From SIG480 sp045546975 (GTDB lineage Bacteria > Bacillota > Clostridia > Oscillospirales > JAAYXM01), in the NCBI GenBank assembly GCA_045546975.1, contig JAZQDV010000013.1, positions 58,533-122,532 on the forward strand: a stretch of 64,000 bases of DNA, read 5' to 3'. Every line of letters begins with the position of its first letter. Position 1 is the first letter of the stretch. Under the pieces are notes generated by a model. The model was not told the DNA's origin. It was given only the letters and a program-made list of their open reading frames with translations, and did not search any database. Positions 8,179-14,846 of the stretch are shown here, in pieces. The position numbers and the translations under genes were made by a program.

Positions 8179-8931
8179 TTATTTCAAAAGTTCCAAAAGT
8201 TTTTTAGCATCACACATAAAGCTTTCGTCAGCGCCATCCTGCACCGACTCGATAAGGACGTACCTGTCGCGGTCATCCTTTCTTACTATATCAAGACACG
8301 ACACCCAGTCAATTCTTCCGTCTTTAATCATAACGAGTCTTCTTTCTTCATCAAACGAATGAATGTGGATGTTTGTAAGCTTTCCTGTGTTGTATATTGC
8401 CCTGAGGCTTTCCTCGAGCTCTGCCTGTGGGAGAGTCGGAATCGCCTGCCAATATGTAAGGAAGTTCGGCTCCCCTACCTCGTCGAGAAGCTTTAGGTGG
8501 CTTTCAAGACGGTCGGTGAGCGTATGCTGGTGGCACTCGGTGGATATTCTCACACCCTCGGCACCTGCAAGCTTTGAAATCTTTTTTGCCTCATCGACAA
8601 GCTCCTCGCGCCTTTTTTCATCCGTTTCAAGCGAACCCTCGCCGCCTGACCAGATGCGGATGTCTGAAACTCCAAGTTCAAGCGCGCTCTCAAGCACGGG
8701 CTCAAACTCTGCCCCTTTGCCAAGGCGGTAATACGAACCGTAGGATGAGCACTCAAGACCTGCGGAGACTGTCATGTCTCGGACTTCTCTTGCGATTTTG
8801 ACATCACCTGCAGGCACGTGAGAATCCCCTGCCCACTCAATTGCCGAAAGACCCGCGCCTTTAACAAGGTCTATAAGCTCGGCAGGTGTTTTCCCTCGAA
8901 ACGTCATTGACGCTAAACCCGGTTTAAGCAT
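8179..8931 (-). CDS. Sugar phosphate isomerase/epimerase-type TIM barrel protein (third)
   Basis: 250 residues, TIM-barrel family. Visible motifs include GLSAIEWAGDSHVPAG (beta-2), VRISTECHQHTLTD (Glu/His on beta-5), and NIHIHSFDEERR followed by YVLIESVQDG (final Glu). A strong promoter (8969-8996) and GAGG ribosome site precede the ATG. It is the first gene of a two-gene operon with the third oxidoreductase. This repeats the isomerase-plus-oxidoreductase pairing seen twice on the other strand. Confidence 0.85.
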   Translation of the reverse strand: MLKPGLASMTFRGKTPAELIDLVKGAGLSAIEWAGDSHVPAGDVKIAREVRDMTVSAGLECSSYGSYYRLGKGAEFEPVLESALELGVSDIRIWSGGEGSLETDEKRREELVDEAKKISKLAGAEGVRISTECHQHTLTDRLESHLKLLDEVGEPNFLTYWQAIPTLPQAELEESLRAIYNTGKLTNIHIHSFDEERRLVMIKDGRIDWVSCLDIVRKDDRDRYVLIESVQDGADESFMCDAKKLLELLK

Positions 8932-8968
8932 ATTATATCCTCTTTTTCTGTCTTTTTTATCTAATCAT

Positions 8969-8996
8969 ATTATAACATTTATATCCTTTTTTGCAA
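8969..8996 (-). promoter_or_regulatory. Promoter of the minus-strand isomerase/oxidoreductase pair
   Basis: On the minus strand TTGCAA (8991-8996), a 16-bp spacer and a perfect TATAAT (8969-8974) lie 37 bp upstream of the start codon. Confidence 0.65.
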
Positions 8997-9088
8997 TCTT
9001 TTTCTTCTATCATTTTTTGAAATTTTTTTGATTTTTTCAAACTTTTTTGCGTGCCCGATTATCTTATATACAGAAATCGAAATCCGAA

Positions 9089-9117
9089 TTGACAACGGTG
9101 GCGGTTTAAGGTATTCT
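9089..9117 (+). promoter_or_regulatory. Promoter of the lipoprotein gene
   Basis: A perfect TTGACA (9089-9094), a 17-bp spacer and TATTCT (9112-9117). An additional TATAAT lies just downstream at 9118 but at the wrong distance. Confidence 0.6.
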
Positions 9118-9150
9118 TATAATATAATATGTAAACAAGGAGAAACGATT

Positions 9151-9822
9151 ATGAAAAAGATTTTGGCACTCACTCTCGCAGGAGTTATGCTTTTTGCGCT
9201 TATGTCCTGCACCGGTAACCCGAAGGTAGAAGACGACGAAATTGCAGACGATGTAATAGTAGACGATGCTCCAGCTACGGATGTTCTCCCCGGGGGAGAA
9301 GAAGAATTAAGCGGAACTCCGGAAGCTGAGCAGGACGAAATTGTCAGCGACCCCCCGGCAGAAAAGCCTGCCCAGAAACCTGCTGAGAAACCGGCGGACA
9401 AGCCCGTCCAGACACCTGAGCAGAAGCCCGAGCAAACACCCGCTGACACAGTCGGCGCTTCCCTTCTTGCAACTTTCCGCGCAAACAAGGACAAGGATAT
9501 CGCAGCTATTGCAGACGCTTGCCTTAAAAACGAAGTAATTCTCTTCAGCGGTGCCGCAGCTCCCGTTGAGCCCGGTTACCTTGCAGGCTTTGATGAGGAA
9601 ATCAGCGGATTTGACAGCGCTGTTATGTTCGCACCGATGATTGGTACAATCCCGTTTGTTGGTTATGTGTTTGAGTCAAGTGATGCAAACGCACTTGCCG
9701 AAAACCTCAAAAAGACTGCAAACCTTCGCTGGAACATCTGCACGGAAGCTGAGCAGATGATATGCGAGGTTTCGGGAAACAAGGTGTTCTTCCTCATGTG
9801 CCCGAAGTCATTGGCTGAGTAA
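9151..9822 (+). CDS. Secreted lipoprotein with Pro/Lys repeats, DUF4358-like
   Basis: 223 residues. The lipobox ALMSC at about 17-21 follows a Lys-rich n-region. An acidic stretch and a low-complexity linker of repeated EKPA/QKPE units (about 70-105) then connect to a globular C-terminal domain of about 110 residues. That domain (FDSAVMFAPMIGTIP..., ending in GNKVFFLMCPK) resembles DUF4358, often found beside MBOAT/DHHW genes in Clostridia. The start at 9151 has AAGGAG 9 bp upstream; the frame is open further up but lacks signals. Its function is unknown. Position suggests a surface role with the next two genes. Confidence 0.75.
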   Translation: MKKILALTLAGVMLFALMSCTGNPKVEDDEIADDVIVDDAPATDVLPGGEEELSGTPEAEQDEIVSDPPAEKPAQKPAEKPADKPVQTPEQKPEQTPADTVGASLLATFRANKDKDIAAIADACLKNEVILFSGAAAPVEPGYLAGFDEEISGFDSAVMFAPMIGTIPFVGYVFESSDANALAENLKKTANLRWNICTEAEQMICEVSGNKVFFLMCPKSLAE

Positions 9823-9835
9823 TCTGATAAAAATC

Positions 9836-9861
9836 AAAGGGCGAGTTACTCGCCCTTTTTT
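9836..9861 (+). terminator. Terminator after lipoprotein gene
   Basis: AAAGGGCGAG and CTCGCCCTTT pair around a 3-4 nt loop, followed by T6. It is only 16 bp before the MBOAT start, so it may act as a partial terminator within a longer operon. Confidence 0.88.
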
Positions 9862-9876
9862 CAAGGAAGTGATATC

Positions 9877-11274
9877 TTGCTCTTTTCAGGTATACCGTTT
9901 TTATACTACTTTTTACCGTGTGTGCTTATTCTCTACGCGATAGCACCAAGGAAATTCAAAAACTTCGTTCTTTTTATATCGAGTCTCTTTTTCTATGCAT
10001 GGGGAGAGCCAAAATACGTTTTCCTTATGCTCGGAACGATTATTTGCGGATATTTTCTCGCGCTCGCGATTGAAAAATGGCGCGGTCGCCCACTTTCAAA
10101 GTTCGCACTTATTTTAAGTGCGGTGCTGTTCCTCTCAGCTCTCGGTATTTTTAAGTACGCAGACTTTTTTATTAAAAACTTCAATGCGGTAACGGGACTT
10201 TCGGTACCGCTTCTTAAAATTGCTCTCCCTATCGGAATAAGCTTTTACACCTTCCAGATTTTGAGCTACACGATTGACGTTTACCGCGGCGACGTCGCGG
10301 CACGGCACAATTTTGTTGACCTTGCAGCATATATAACGATGTTCCCGCAGCTTATCGCGGGCCCGATTGTGCGCTACGCAGATATCGAAGGCTCACTCAC
10401 CACGCGCGAGCATACATTCTCCAAAACCGCAGAGGGTGTTTCTCTCTTCGTCTGCGGTCTTGCAAAGAAGATTCTTATTGCAAACGTTCTCGGAGAAGTT
10501 TGTGATATCTTCCGCGCAAGCGGTGAGAAAACCGTTTTGTTCTTCTGGATTTTCGGTATCACCTATATGCTCCAGATCTACTTTGATTTTTCGGGCTACT
10601 CCGATATGGCGCGAGGACTTGGAAAGTTCTTCGGCTTCGATTTTACTCTGAATTTCAACTATCCGTTCATTTCAAAGAGCATAACCGAGTTCTGGAGACG
10701 TTGGCACATTTCCCTAGGCACATGGTTTCGCGATTACGTCTATATTCCGCTTGGCGGAAACCGCAAAGGCCCGCTACGCCATGTTTTCAACATCTGTGTT
10801 GTGTGGTTTTTGACGGGGTTCTGGCACGGTGCGGAATGGAACTTCATCCTCTGGGGCGTCTATTTCGCTATTCTTCTCCTCTGTGAGAAGTTTATATGGG
10901 GTAAGGTGCTTGAGCGGCTTGGTGCGCTCCGTCACATTTATGTGCTTTTCCTTATCCTCATAAGCTTTATTATCTTTAATTGCACTACACTCTCTGATAT
11001 CGGCACGTACGTCGGCGGACTCTTCGGTCTCGGTGGAGAAGCGTTCGCAAACCATATGACGCTGTACTATCTGAGGAGCTACCTTGTTGTGATTATTCTC
11101 GCAATTATCGGTGCAACACCGATTCCGAAAATGCTTTATAATAAGCTTTCCTCTTCAAAATTGGGAGGGGCGGTTTCGGTAATAAAGCCTGTGATTCTCG
11201 CAATTTTGCTTATTGTTATGACGGCGTATCTCGTGGACGGGTCGTTTAACCCGTTTCTGTATTTCAGGTTTTAG
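9877..11274 (+). CDS. MBOAT-family O-acyltransferase (AlgI/DltB-like)
   Basis: 465 residues with about ten membrane segments. The MBOAT core is visible: IGISFYTFQILSYTIDVYRG, MFPQLIAGPIVRY, FDFSGYSDMARGLG, FWRRWHISLGTWFRDYVYIP and the catalytic His in GFWHGAEWNFILWG (about 310-325). Such enzymes move acetyl groups across the membrane to O-acetylate cell-wall or exported polysaccharide. Translation starts at TTG: AAGGAAGT lies 6 bp upstream and no ATG fits. The partner gene follows 12 bp downstream, as usual for this system. Confidence 0.92.
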   Translation: MLFSGIPFLYYFLPCVLILYAIAPRKFKNFVLFISSLFFYAWGEPKYVFLMLGTIICGYFLALAIEKWRGRPLSKFALILSAVLFLSALGIFKYADFFIKNFNAVTGLSVPLLKIALPIGISFYTFQILSYTIDVYRGDVAARHNFVDLAAYITMFPQLIAGPIVRYADIEGSLTTREHTFSKTAEGVSLFVCGLAKKILIANVLGEVCDIFRASGEKTVLFFWIFGITYMLQIYFDFSGYSDMARGLGKFFGFDFTLNFNYPFISKSITEFWRRWHISLGTWFRDYVYIPLGGNRKGPLRHVFNICVVWFLTGFWHGAEWNFILWGVYFAILLLCEKFIWGKVLERLGALRHIYVLFLILISFIIFNCTTLSDIGTYVGGLFGLGGEAFANHMTLYYLRSYLVVIILAIIGATPIPKMLYNKLSSSKLGGAVSVIKPVILAILLIVMTAYLVDGSFNPFLYFRF

Positions 11275-11286
11275 GAGGGCGGATGT

Positions 11287-12369
11287 ATGAAAGATAAACT
11301 TACCTGTGTCCTCTTTTTCGGGACAGTTTTTGTTCTCGCGGCACTGTCGATAATATTACCCCGCGCGGATTTTTCCGAGAGTGAAAGGCGCGTGCTTGCC
11401 TCATTCCCCGAGGTTTCGGCAGAAAGCATCTTCTCCGGAAAGTTTTCCGGTGATTTCGAGGAGTTCTCGACTGACACCTTCCCCTTCCGCGACACCTTCC
11501 GCGCCATAAAGGCGTTTTCAGTAAAAAACATCTTTATGCAGTCGGATAACAACAAGCTGATATCCGAAAATGGACACCTCTCAAAGCTTGACTATCCGCT
11601 GAATGAGGATATGCTCGAAAATGCAGCGTCGAAATTTTCGTATATTTACGATACCTTTCTCAAAGGGAGCGGAACTAATATAAAGCTCTCGATTATCCCT
11701 GATAAGAACTTTTATCTCGATACCTTAAAGTACGATTATTCCGCGCTTTTCTCCTATATGAGAGAGAATATGCCGTATGCGGAATACGTCGACATTACAG
11801 ATAAGCTCGCGCTTTCGGACTACTATTTTACCGACTCACACTGGAAGCAGGAGGAAATAGTTGATGTTGCAGACACTCTTCTCGCATCTTTCGGTAAAGA
11901 TGCTGTCGGAAAGGTGGAAAAGAACACGCTCGACACACCCTTTTACGGCGTGTGGTGCGGTCAGGCGGCTGACTTTTCAAAGAGCGACACGCTTACCTAT
12001 CTCACAAACGACGTTATAGACTCGCTTATCGTCACAAGCTTTGACACGGGCAAGCCAGAGAGAGTCCCTGTGTATGATATGGAAAAAGCAAAGGGTCGCG
12101 ACGGGTATGAGATGTTCCTTTCGGGAAACAGCCCGGTTACAACTATTGAGAACCCAAATATGCGCGGAGACGGACATCTTGTGGTTTTCCGCGACTCCTT
12201 CGGCGGCGCTATTGCTCCTCTTCTTGCAAGTGGATATGAAAAAGTCACACTTGTTGATATCCGATATATCCCAAGCGCCGCTATCGGAAGCTTTGTCGAT
12301 TTTGAGGGCGCAGACGTTCTCTTCCTCTATAGCTCTGGAATGCTTAACGCAAGCACGGGACTGAGGTAG
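11287..12369 (+). CDS. DHHW/AlgX-like acetylation partner protein
   Basis: 360 residues. One N-terminal signal anchor (about 5-25) precedes an extracytoplasmic SGNH-like domain. The family DHHW catalytic motif is read here as DSHW (YYFTDSHWKQEE, about 178-189). The second motif is VFRDSFGGAIAPLL, with its Ser (about 305). These proteins work with MBOAT enzymes as the outer transferase in polysaccharide O-acetylation. The start follows GGAGGGCGG, 12 bp behind the MBOAT gene. The His-to-Ser change in the first motif position is worth noting; the Asp, second His and Trp remain. Confidence 0.85.
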   Translation: MKDKLTCVLFFGTVFVLAALSIILPRADFSESERRVLASFPEVSAESIFSGKFSGDFEEFSTDTFPFRDTFRAIKAFSVKNIFMQSDNNKLISENGHLSKLDYPLNEDMLENAASKFSYIYDTFLKGSGTNIKLSIIPDKNFYLDTLKYDYSALFSYMRENMPYAEYVDITDKLALSDYYFTDSHWKQEEIVDVADTLLASFGKDAVGKVEKNTLDTPFYGVWCGQAADFSKSDTLTYLTNDVIDSLIVTSFDTGKPERVPVYDMEKAKGRDGYEMFLSGNSPVTTIENPNMRGDGHLVVFRDSFGGAIAPLLASGYEKVTLVDIRYIPSAAIGSFVDFEGADVLFLYSSGMLNASTGLR

Positions 12370-12385
12370 AGAAAATACGGTATAA

Positions 12386-12423
12386 AGAAAAGACATTATT
12401 CATTTCTGAATAATGTCTTTTTA
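12386..12423. terminator. Bidirectional terminator
   Basis: AAAGACATTATTCA paired with TGAATAATGTCTTT around a short loop, with T6 after and A-rich before. It ends the acetylation operon and overlaps the stop of the convergent four-helix gene. Confidence 0.88.
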
Positions 12424-12774
12424 GTTGTTTTTCTTGGCTGTGTTAAGTGACGAAATGAGGAGTTTTTTCAGTTCAAGACAATCTTTAAGTAAAGGCTCAA
12501 CTTGCTCAAACGTCAACAATTCAGATTTTAATAACAATCTTAACCAATACTCAGTTTCAGCAGTTTCCTTCAAAGAAATATGCATTTTTGATATAAAATC
12601 CGCTTTGCTTTGTCCGTAGTTTGCTTCGTTTATATTTGCACCAATACTTGTGCCGCTTCGGACTATCTGTTTTGATATAATACTTTCTTTTTTATCTTTA
12701 ATAAGATATCTTTGCAACTTAATTATTCTTGCGGCAAACTCTATTGATTTGTCTATCAGAACATTTTCTTTCAT
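12421..12774 (-). CDS. Four-helix bundle protein (23S rRNA intervening-sequence protein type)
   Basis: 117 residues, all-helical. It has the family landmarks KSIEFAARIIKLQRYL, QIVRSGTSIGANINEA and FISKMHISLKETAETEYWLRLL. Relatives are encoded in 23S rRNA intervening sequences and, as here, free in genomes; the function is unknown. The ATG at 12774 is preferred because GGTGAT lies 7 bp upstream; a TTG four codons earlier is also open. The gene is more AT-rich than its neighbours and lies in a repeat-laden stretch next to a duplicated tRNA end, consistent with an acquired gene. Confidence 0.85.
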   Translation of the reverse strand: MKENVLIDKSIEFAARIIKLQRYLIKDKKESIISKQIVRSGTSIGANINEANYGQSKADFISKMHISLKETAETEYWLRLLLKSELLTFEQVEPLLKDCLELKKLLISSLNTAKKNN

Positions 12775-12804
12775 AACTATCACCAATTACATTATTTCAT
12801 GTCA

Positions 12805-12958
12805 TAAGATTTAATTATTCATTATTCATCAGCGAAGCGATTTCATCATTCATTATTCATTAAAAATCCTGTCGGTGTAATGAATAGTGAATATTTAATA
12901 ATGAAAAAATGAATATTACAAAGCAAAAATCCCATCGACTAACGTCGACAGGATTTTA
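12805..12958. repeat. AT-rich repeat stretch with long inverted repeat
   Basis: No gene is visible. The stretch contains tandem ATTATTCATTATTCAT-type copies (about 12815-12860). A perfect 12-bp inverted repeat, AAAATCCTGTCG (12863-12874) and CGACAGGATTTT (12946-12957), also occurs. Its right arm also forms an imperfect terminator-like hairpin with 12926-12939. Confidence 0.6.
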
Positions 12959-12960
12959 CT

Positions 12961-12981
12961 TTGGTGCGAGTGATGGGACTT
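12961..12981 (-). repeat. Duplicated 3' end of tRNA-Leu
   Basis: The 21 bases are identical to 13106-13126, the CCA end, acceptor strand and part of the T-arm of the intact tRNA-Leu. As in the intact copy, a terminator-like hairpin lies immediately downstream on the minus strand (12925-12958). The rest of the tRNA is missing; 12982-13065 is GC-rich and shows no gene. Confidence 0.8.
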
Positions 12982-13069
12982 CTTTTCTGCGGAAAAGCCA
13001 CGGCGGTTGCGGCGTGCCACCGGCACCCCGCCAAGAGCCGCCTTTCAAGTCCCTCCTCATTCATATACC

Positions 13070-13107
13070 AAAAAAAGAACACCGACTTTCGTCGGTGCTC
13101 TTTTTTT
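13070..13107. terminator. tRNA-Leu terminator
   Basis: GAACACCGAC and GTCGGTGCTC pair around TTTC, flanked by A7 and T7. It lies directly behind the CCA end of tRNA-Leu on the minus strand. Confidence 0.85.
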
Positions 13108-13190
13108 GGTGCGAGTGATGGGACTTGAACCCATACGTCATGGACACACGCCCCTCAAACGTGCCTGTCTGCCTATTCCAGCACACTCGC
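13107..13190 (-). tRNA. tRNA-Leu (anticodon GAG)
   Basis: 84 nt with encoded CCA. The acceptor GCGAGTG pairs with CACTCGC and the discriminator is A. The anticodon stem CACGT/GCGTG encloses TTGAGGG, giving anticodon GAG. A long class-II variable arm and a T-loop GTTCAAGTC are present. Confidence 0.95.
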
Positions 13191-13224
13191 ATATTCGCTC
13201 CCCACTCTTGCGGGCAACGATAAT

Positions 13225-13253
13225 ATTATAGTCATTTTTACTCTGCTTGTCAA
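13225..13253 (-). promoter_or_regulatory. tRNA-Leu promoter
   Basis: On the minus strand, a consensus TTGACA (13248-13253), a 17-bp spacer and TATAAT (13225-13230) lie 34 bp upstream of the mature 5' end. Confidence 0.88.
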
Positions 13254-13282
13254 GTACTAATTTCTAAAAAATCAGAATTTCT

Positions 13283-14104
13283 TTATATCTTCTCGATTTT
13301 GTCGCAGAGGTTTTTAAGATAGTCGTTATTATATGCTTCAAGCTCGCCCTTATCACACGCAGCGGCAAGGCTCGGGTTCATCGGGATTTCCGAAACTGTA
13401 TCGATTCCGTGAACTGCTGCACGCTCAGCTGTCTTGCCCTTGCCGAAGATGTAATGGCGCTCGCCGCACTTATCACACTCGAAATATGCCATATTCTCAA
13501 CAATACCGAGAACGGGGATATTGAGCATACCTGCCATTTTTACAGCCTTGTCTACTATCATAGAAACAAGCTCCTGCGGGCTTGCAACAACAACGATACC
13601 GTCAACTGGAAGTGACTGGAAAACGGTGAGCGGAACATCGCCCGTTCCCGGAGGCATATCGACGAACATATAGTCAACATCACTCCATATAAAGTCAGTC
13701 CAGAACTGCTTTACCGCGCCTGCGATGACGGGACCGCGCCATACAACAGGGTCAGTTTCGTTTTCAAGGAGAAGATTTATTGATACTATCTGAACGCCGG
13801 TCTTGCTCTTTACAGGGAACATGCCGTTCTCATCGCCCTCAATGGGACCTTTGACGCCAAAGACCTTCGGGATGGACGGGCCTGTTATATCGGCATCAAG
13901 TATCGCCGCGCTCTTTCCTCTCTTCTGCATTGAGGATGCAAGAAGTGAGGTTACAAGGCTCTTACCGACACCGCCTTTACCGCTGACGACGCCGATTACT
14001 TTCTTTATTTTTGAGAGCTTGTGCGGTGCCTCAAGTAAGCTCTCGGGCTTTCTGCTTGCACAGTTCTGTGAGCAGGAGGAACAATCGTGGGTACATTCGC
14101 TCAT
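13283..14104 (-). CDS. mrp: Mrp/NBP35-family P-loop ATPase, iron-sulfur carrier
   Basis: 273 residues. The Walker A of the deviant ParA/MinD class is VVSGKGGVGKS (about 38-48), with DADITGPSIPK and VDMPPGTGDVPL following. A short N-terminal Cys cluster, C4-x3-C8-x2-C11-x3-C15, and a C-terminal CDKCG CxxC are the expected ligands for a bridging 4Fe-4S cluster. Such carriers assemble and deliver Fe-S clusters to target proteins. The fuller four-Cys N-terminal cluster is typical of NBP35-like forms in anaerobes. It stands alone, and the next gene on this strand (rhaM) is 34 bp upstream. Confidence 0.92.
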   Translation of the reverse strand: MSECTHDCSSCSQNCASRKPESLLEAPHKLSKIKKVIGVVSGKGGVGKSLVTSLLASSMQKRGKSAAILDADITGPSIPKVFGVKGPIEGDENGMFPVKSKTGVQIVSINLLLENETDPVVWRGPVIAGAVKQFWTDFIWSDVDYMFVDMPPGTGDVPLTVFQSLPVDGIVVVASPQELVSMIVDKAVKMAGMLNIPVLGIVENMAYFECDKCGERHYIFGKGKTAERAAVHGIDTVSEIPMNPSLAAACDKGELEAYNNDYLKNLCDKIEKI

Positions 14105-14138
14105 TGAAATTTGCCTTCTTTCTGATTTATGCTTCTTT

Positions 14139-14453
14139 TTAGTCTAAATGGAATACGGGTTTAAGGTCAATGCTCACGGGGCTGTTGTCGGGATTAGTTT
14201 CCATAATGTCCGCCATAAAGTCCCACCACTTGCGGCAGATAGCAGTATCTGCGCTCTTTGCCCAGAGCTCTTCACTCTCTACCTCAAGGTAGCCGTAGAG
14301 AACGTTTGTATCAGTATCAAGGTAGATAGAGTAGTTGCTTCCGCCGTACTCGTGAATCATATCTCGCATTTCGGGCCAAAGCTCGTTATGGCGCTTTTCA
14401 TATTCTGCGGCTTTTCCTTCGTATAGCTTCATCTTAAAACCTTTTCTTATCAT
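14139..14453 (-). CDS. rhaM: L-rhamnose mutarotase family protein
   Basis: 104 residues, the full family length. Key residues are visible: KRHNELWPEM (catalytic-type His about 22), NYSIYLD (Tyr) and CRKWWDFMADIMETNPDNSP (Trp pair), with the VFHL ending. Members interconvert alpha and beta anomers of L-rhamnose or related deoxy sugars; L-fucose mutarotase activity is a separate possibility. GGGAGG lies 8 bp before the ATG. No rhamnose isomerase or kinase is present in the window. A link to the fucosidase-like island at the window start is inference. Confidence 0.9.
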   Translation of the reverse strand: MIRKGFKMKLYEGKAAEYEKRHNELWPEMRDMIHEYGGSNYSIYLDTDTNVLYGYLEVESEELWAKSADTAICRKWWDFMADIMETNPDNSPVSIDLKPVFHLD

Positions 14454-14592
14454 GAGAAAAACCTCCCTTTGATATTCATGGGTTTATTATAGCACAAAGT
14501 GGCAGAAAATGCAAAAAGGCTGTTTTTCTTTTTTGGAGTTTTCGGTAAAATTCAATTTTTACAGAAACGCTTTGGACTGAGCGCGTTTTTTG

Positions 14593-14682
14593 TTCCCTGC
14601 CGGGGGCCTACTTTGTGAGACAAAGTAGCAAAACGCGGGGGATTCCGATTTCCCCCGGACCCCCGCACGTTCTACCTTTTTA
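14593..14682 (+). repeat. Dispersed GC-rich hairpin repeat, copy 1 (internally deleted)
   Basis: It begins CCCTGCCGGGGGCCTACTTT and contains two palindromes: CTACTTTGTGAGACAAAGTAG, and GCGGGGGA with its partner TTTCCCCCG. It matches 27787-27897 (inverted) and 50134-50240. Compared with those copies it lacks about 40 bp after the second palindrome, then rejoins at a TCTACCTTTTTAC-like tail. No gene lies in this intergenic region (14454-14846), which holds only repeats and a terminator. Confidence 0.85.
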
Positions 14683-14713
14683 CTTTTCACTGTTGCAAGC
14701 CTCCTCTCATCTT

Positions 14714-14776
14714 TTACACCTCATCCGTCAGGCAAAGCCTGACACCTTCTCCTCAAAGGAGAAGGCTTGGGGAATA
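14714..14776 (+). repeat. Second repeat family (double hairpin), copy 1
   Basis: CCTCATCCGTCAGGC-AAA-GCCTGAC is followed by CCTTCTCCT-CAA-AGGAGAAGG and CTTGGGG. The stems are perfect, making two adjacent hairpins. A second diverged copy is at 27959-28011. Such elements are scattered in many Clostridia genomes (general knowledge, not checked here). Confidence 0.75.
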
Positions 14777-14808
14777 AAAAAACCCCCGGGCGTTTGCCCG
14801 GGGGAAAA
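14777..14808 (-). terminator. Terminator of first SLH gene
   Basis: CCCCCGGGC-GTTT-GCCCGGGGG is a 9-bp GC stem followed by T7 on the minus strand, 40 bp behind the stop of the SLH protein gene. Confidence 0.9.
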
Positions 14809-14846
14809 TAGTGAACTATTTATTTTCTAATCTTGCTTACTAAATA

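Noticed and set aside
9117..9494. 125-residue minus-strand ORF opposite the Pro/Lys repeat lipoprotein
   Set aside because: Its Gly/Ser/Trp-repeat composition is the reverse complement of the EKPA repeats; no start signals.
12815..12860. Possible CRISPR-like array from ATTATTCAT repeats
   Set aside because: The units are short, AT-rich, tandem without spacers of uniform length; simple sequence repeats are a better reading.
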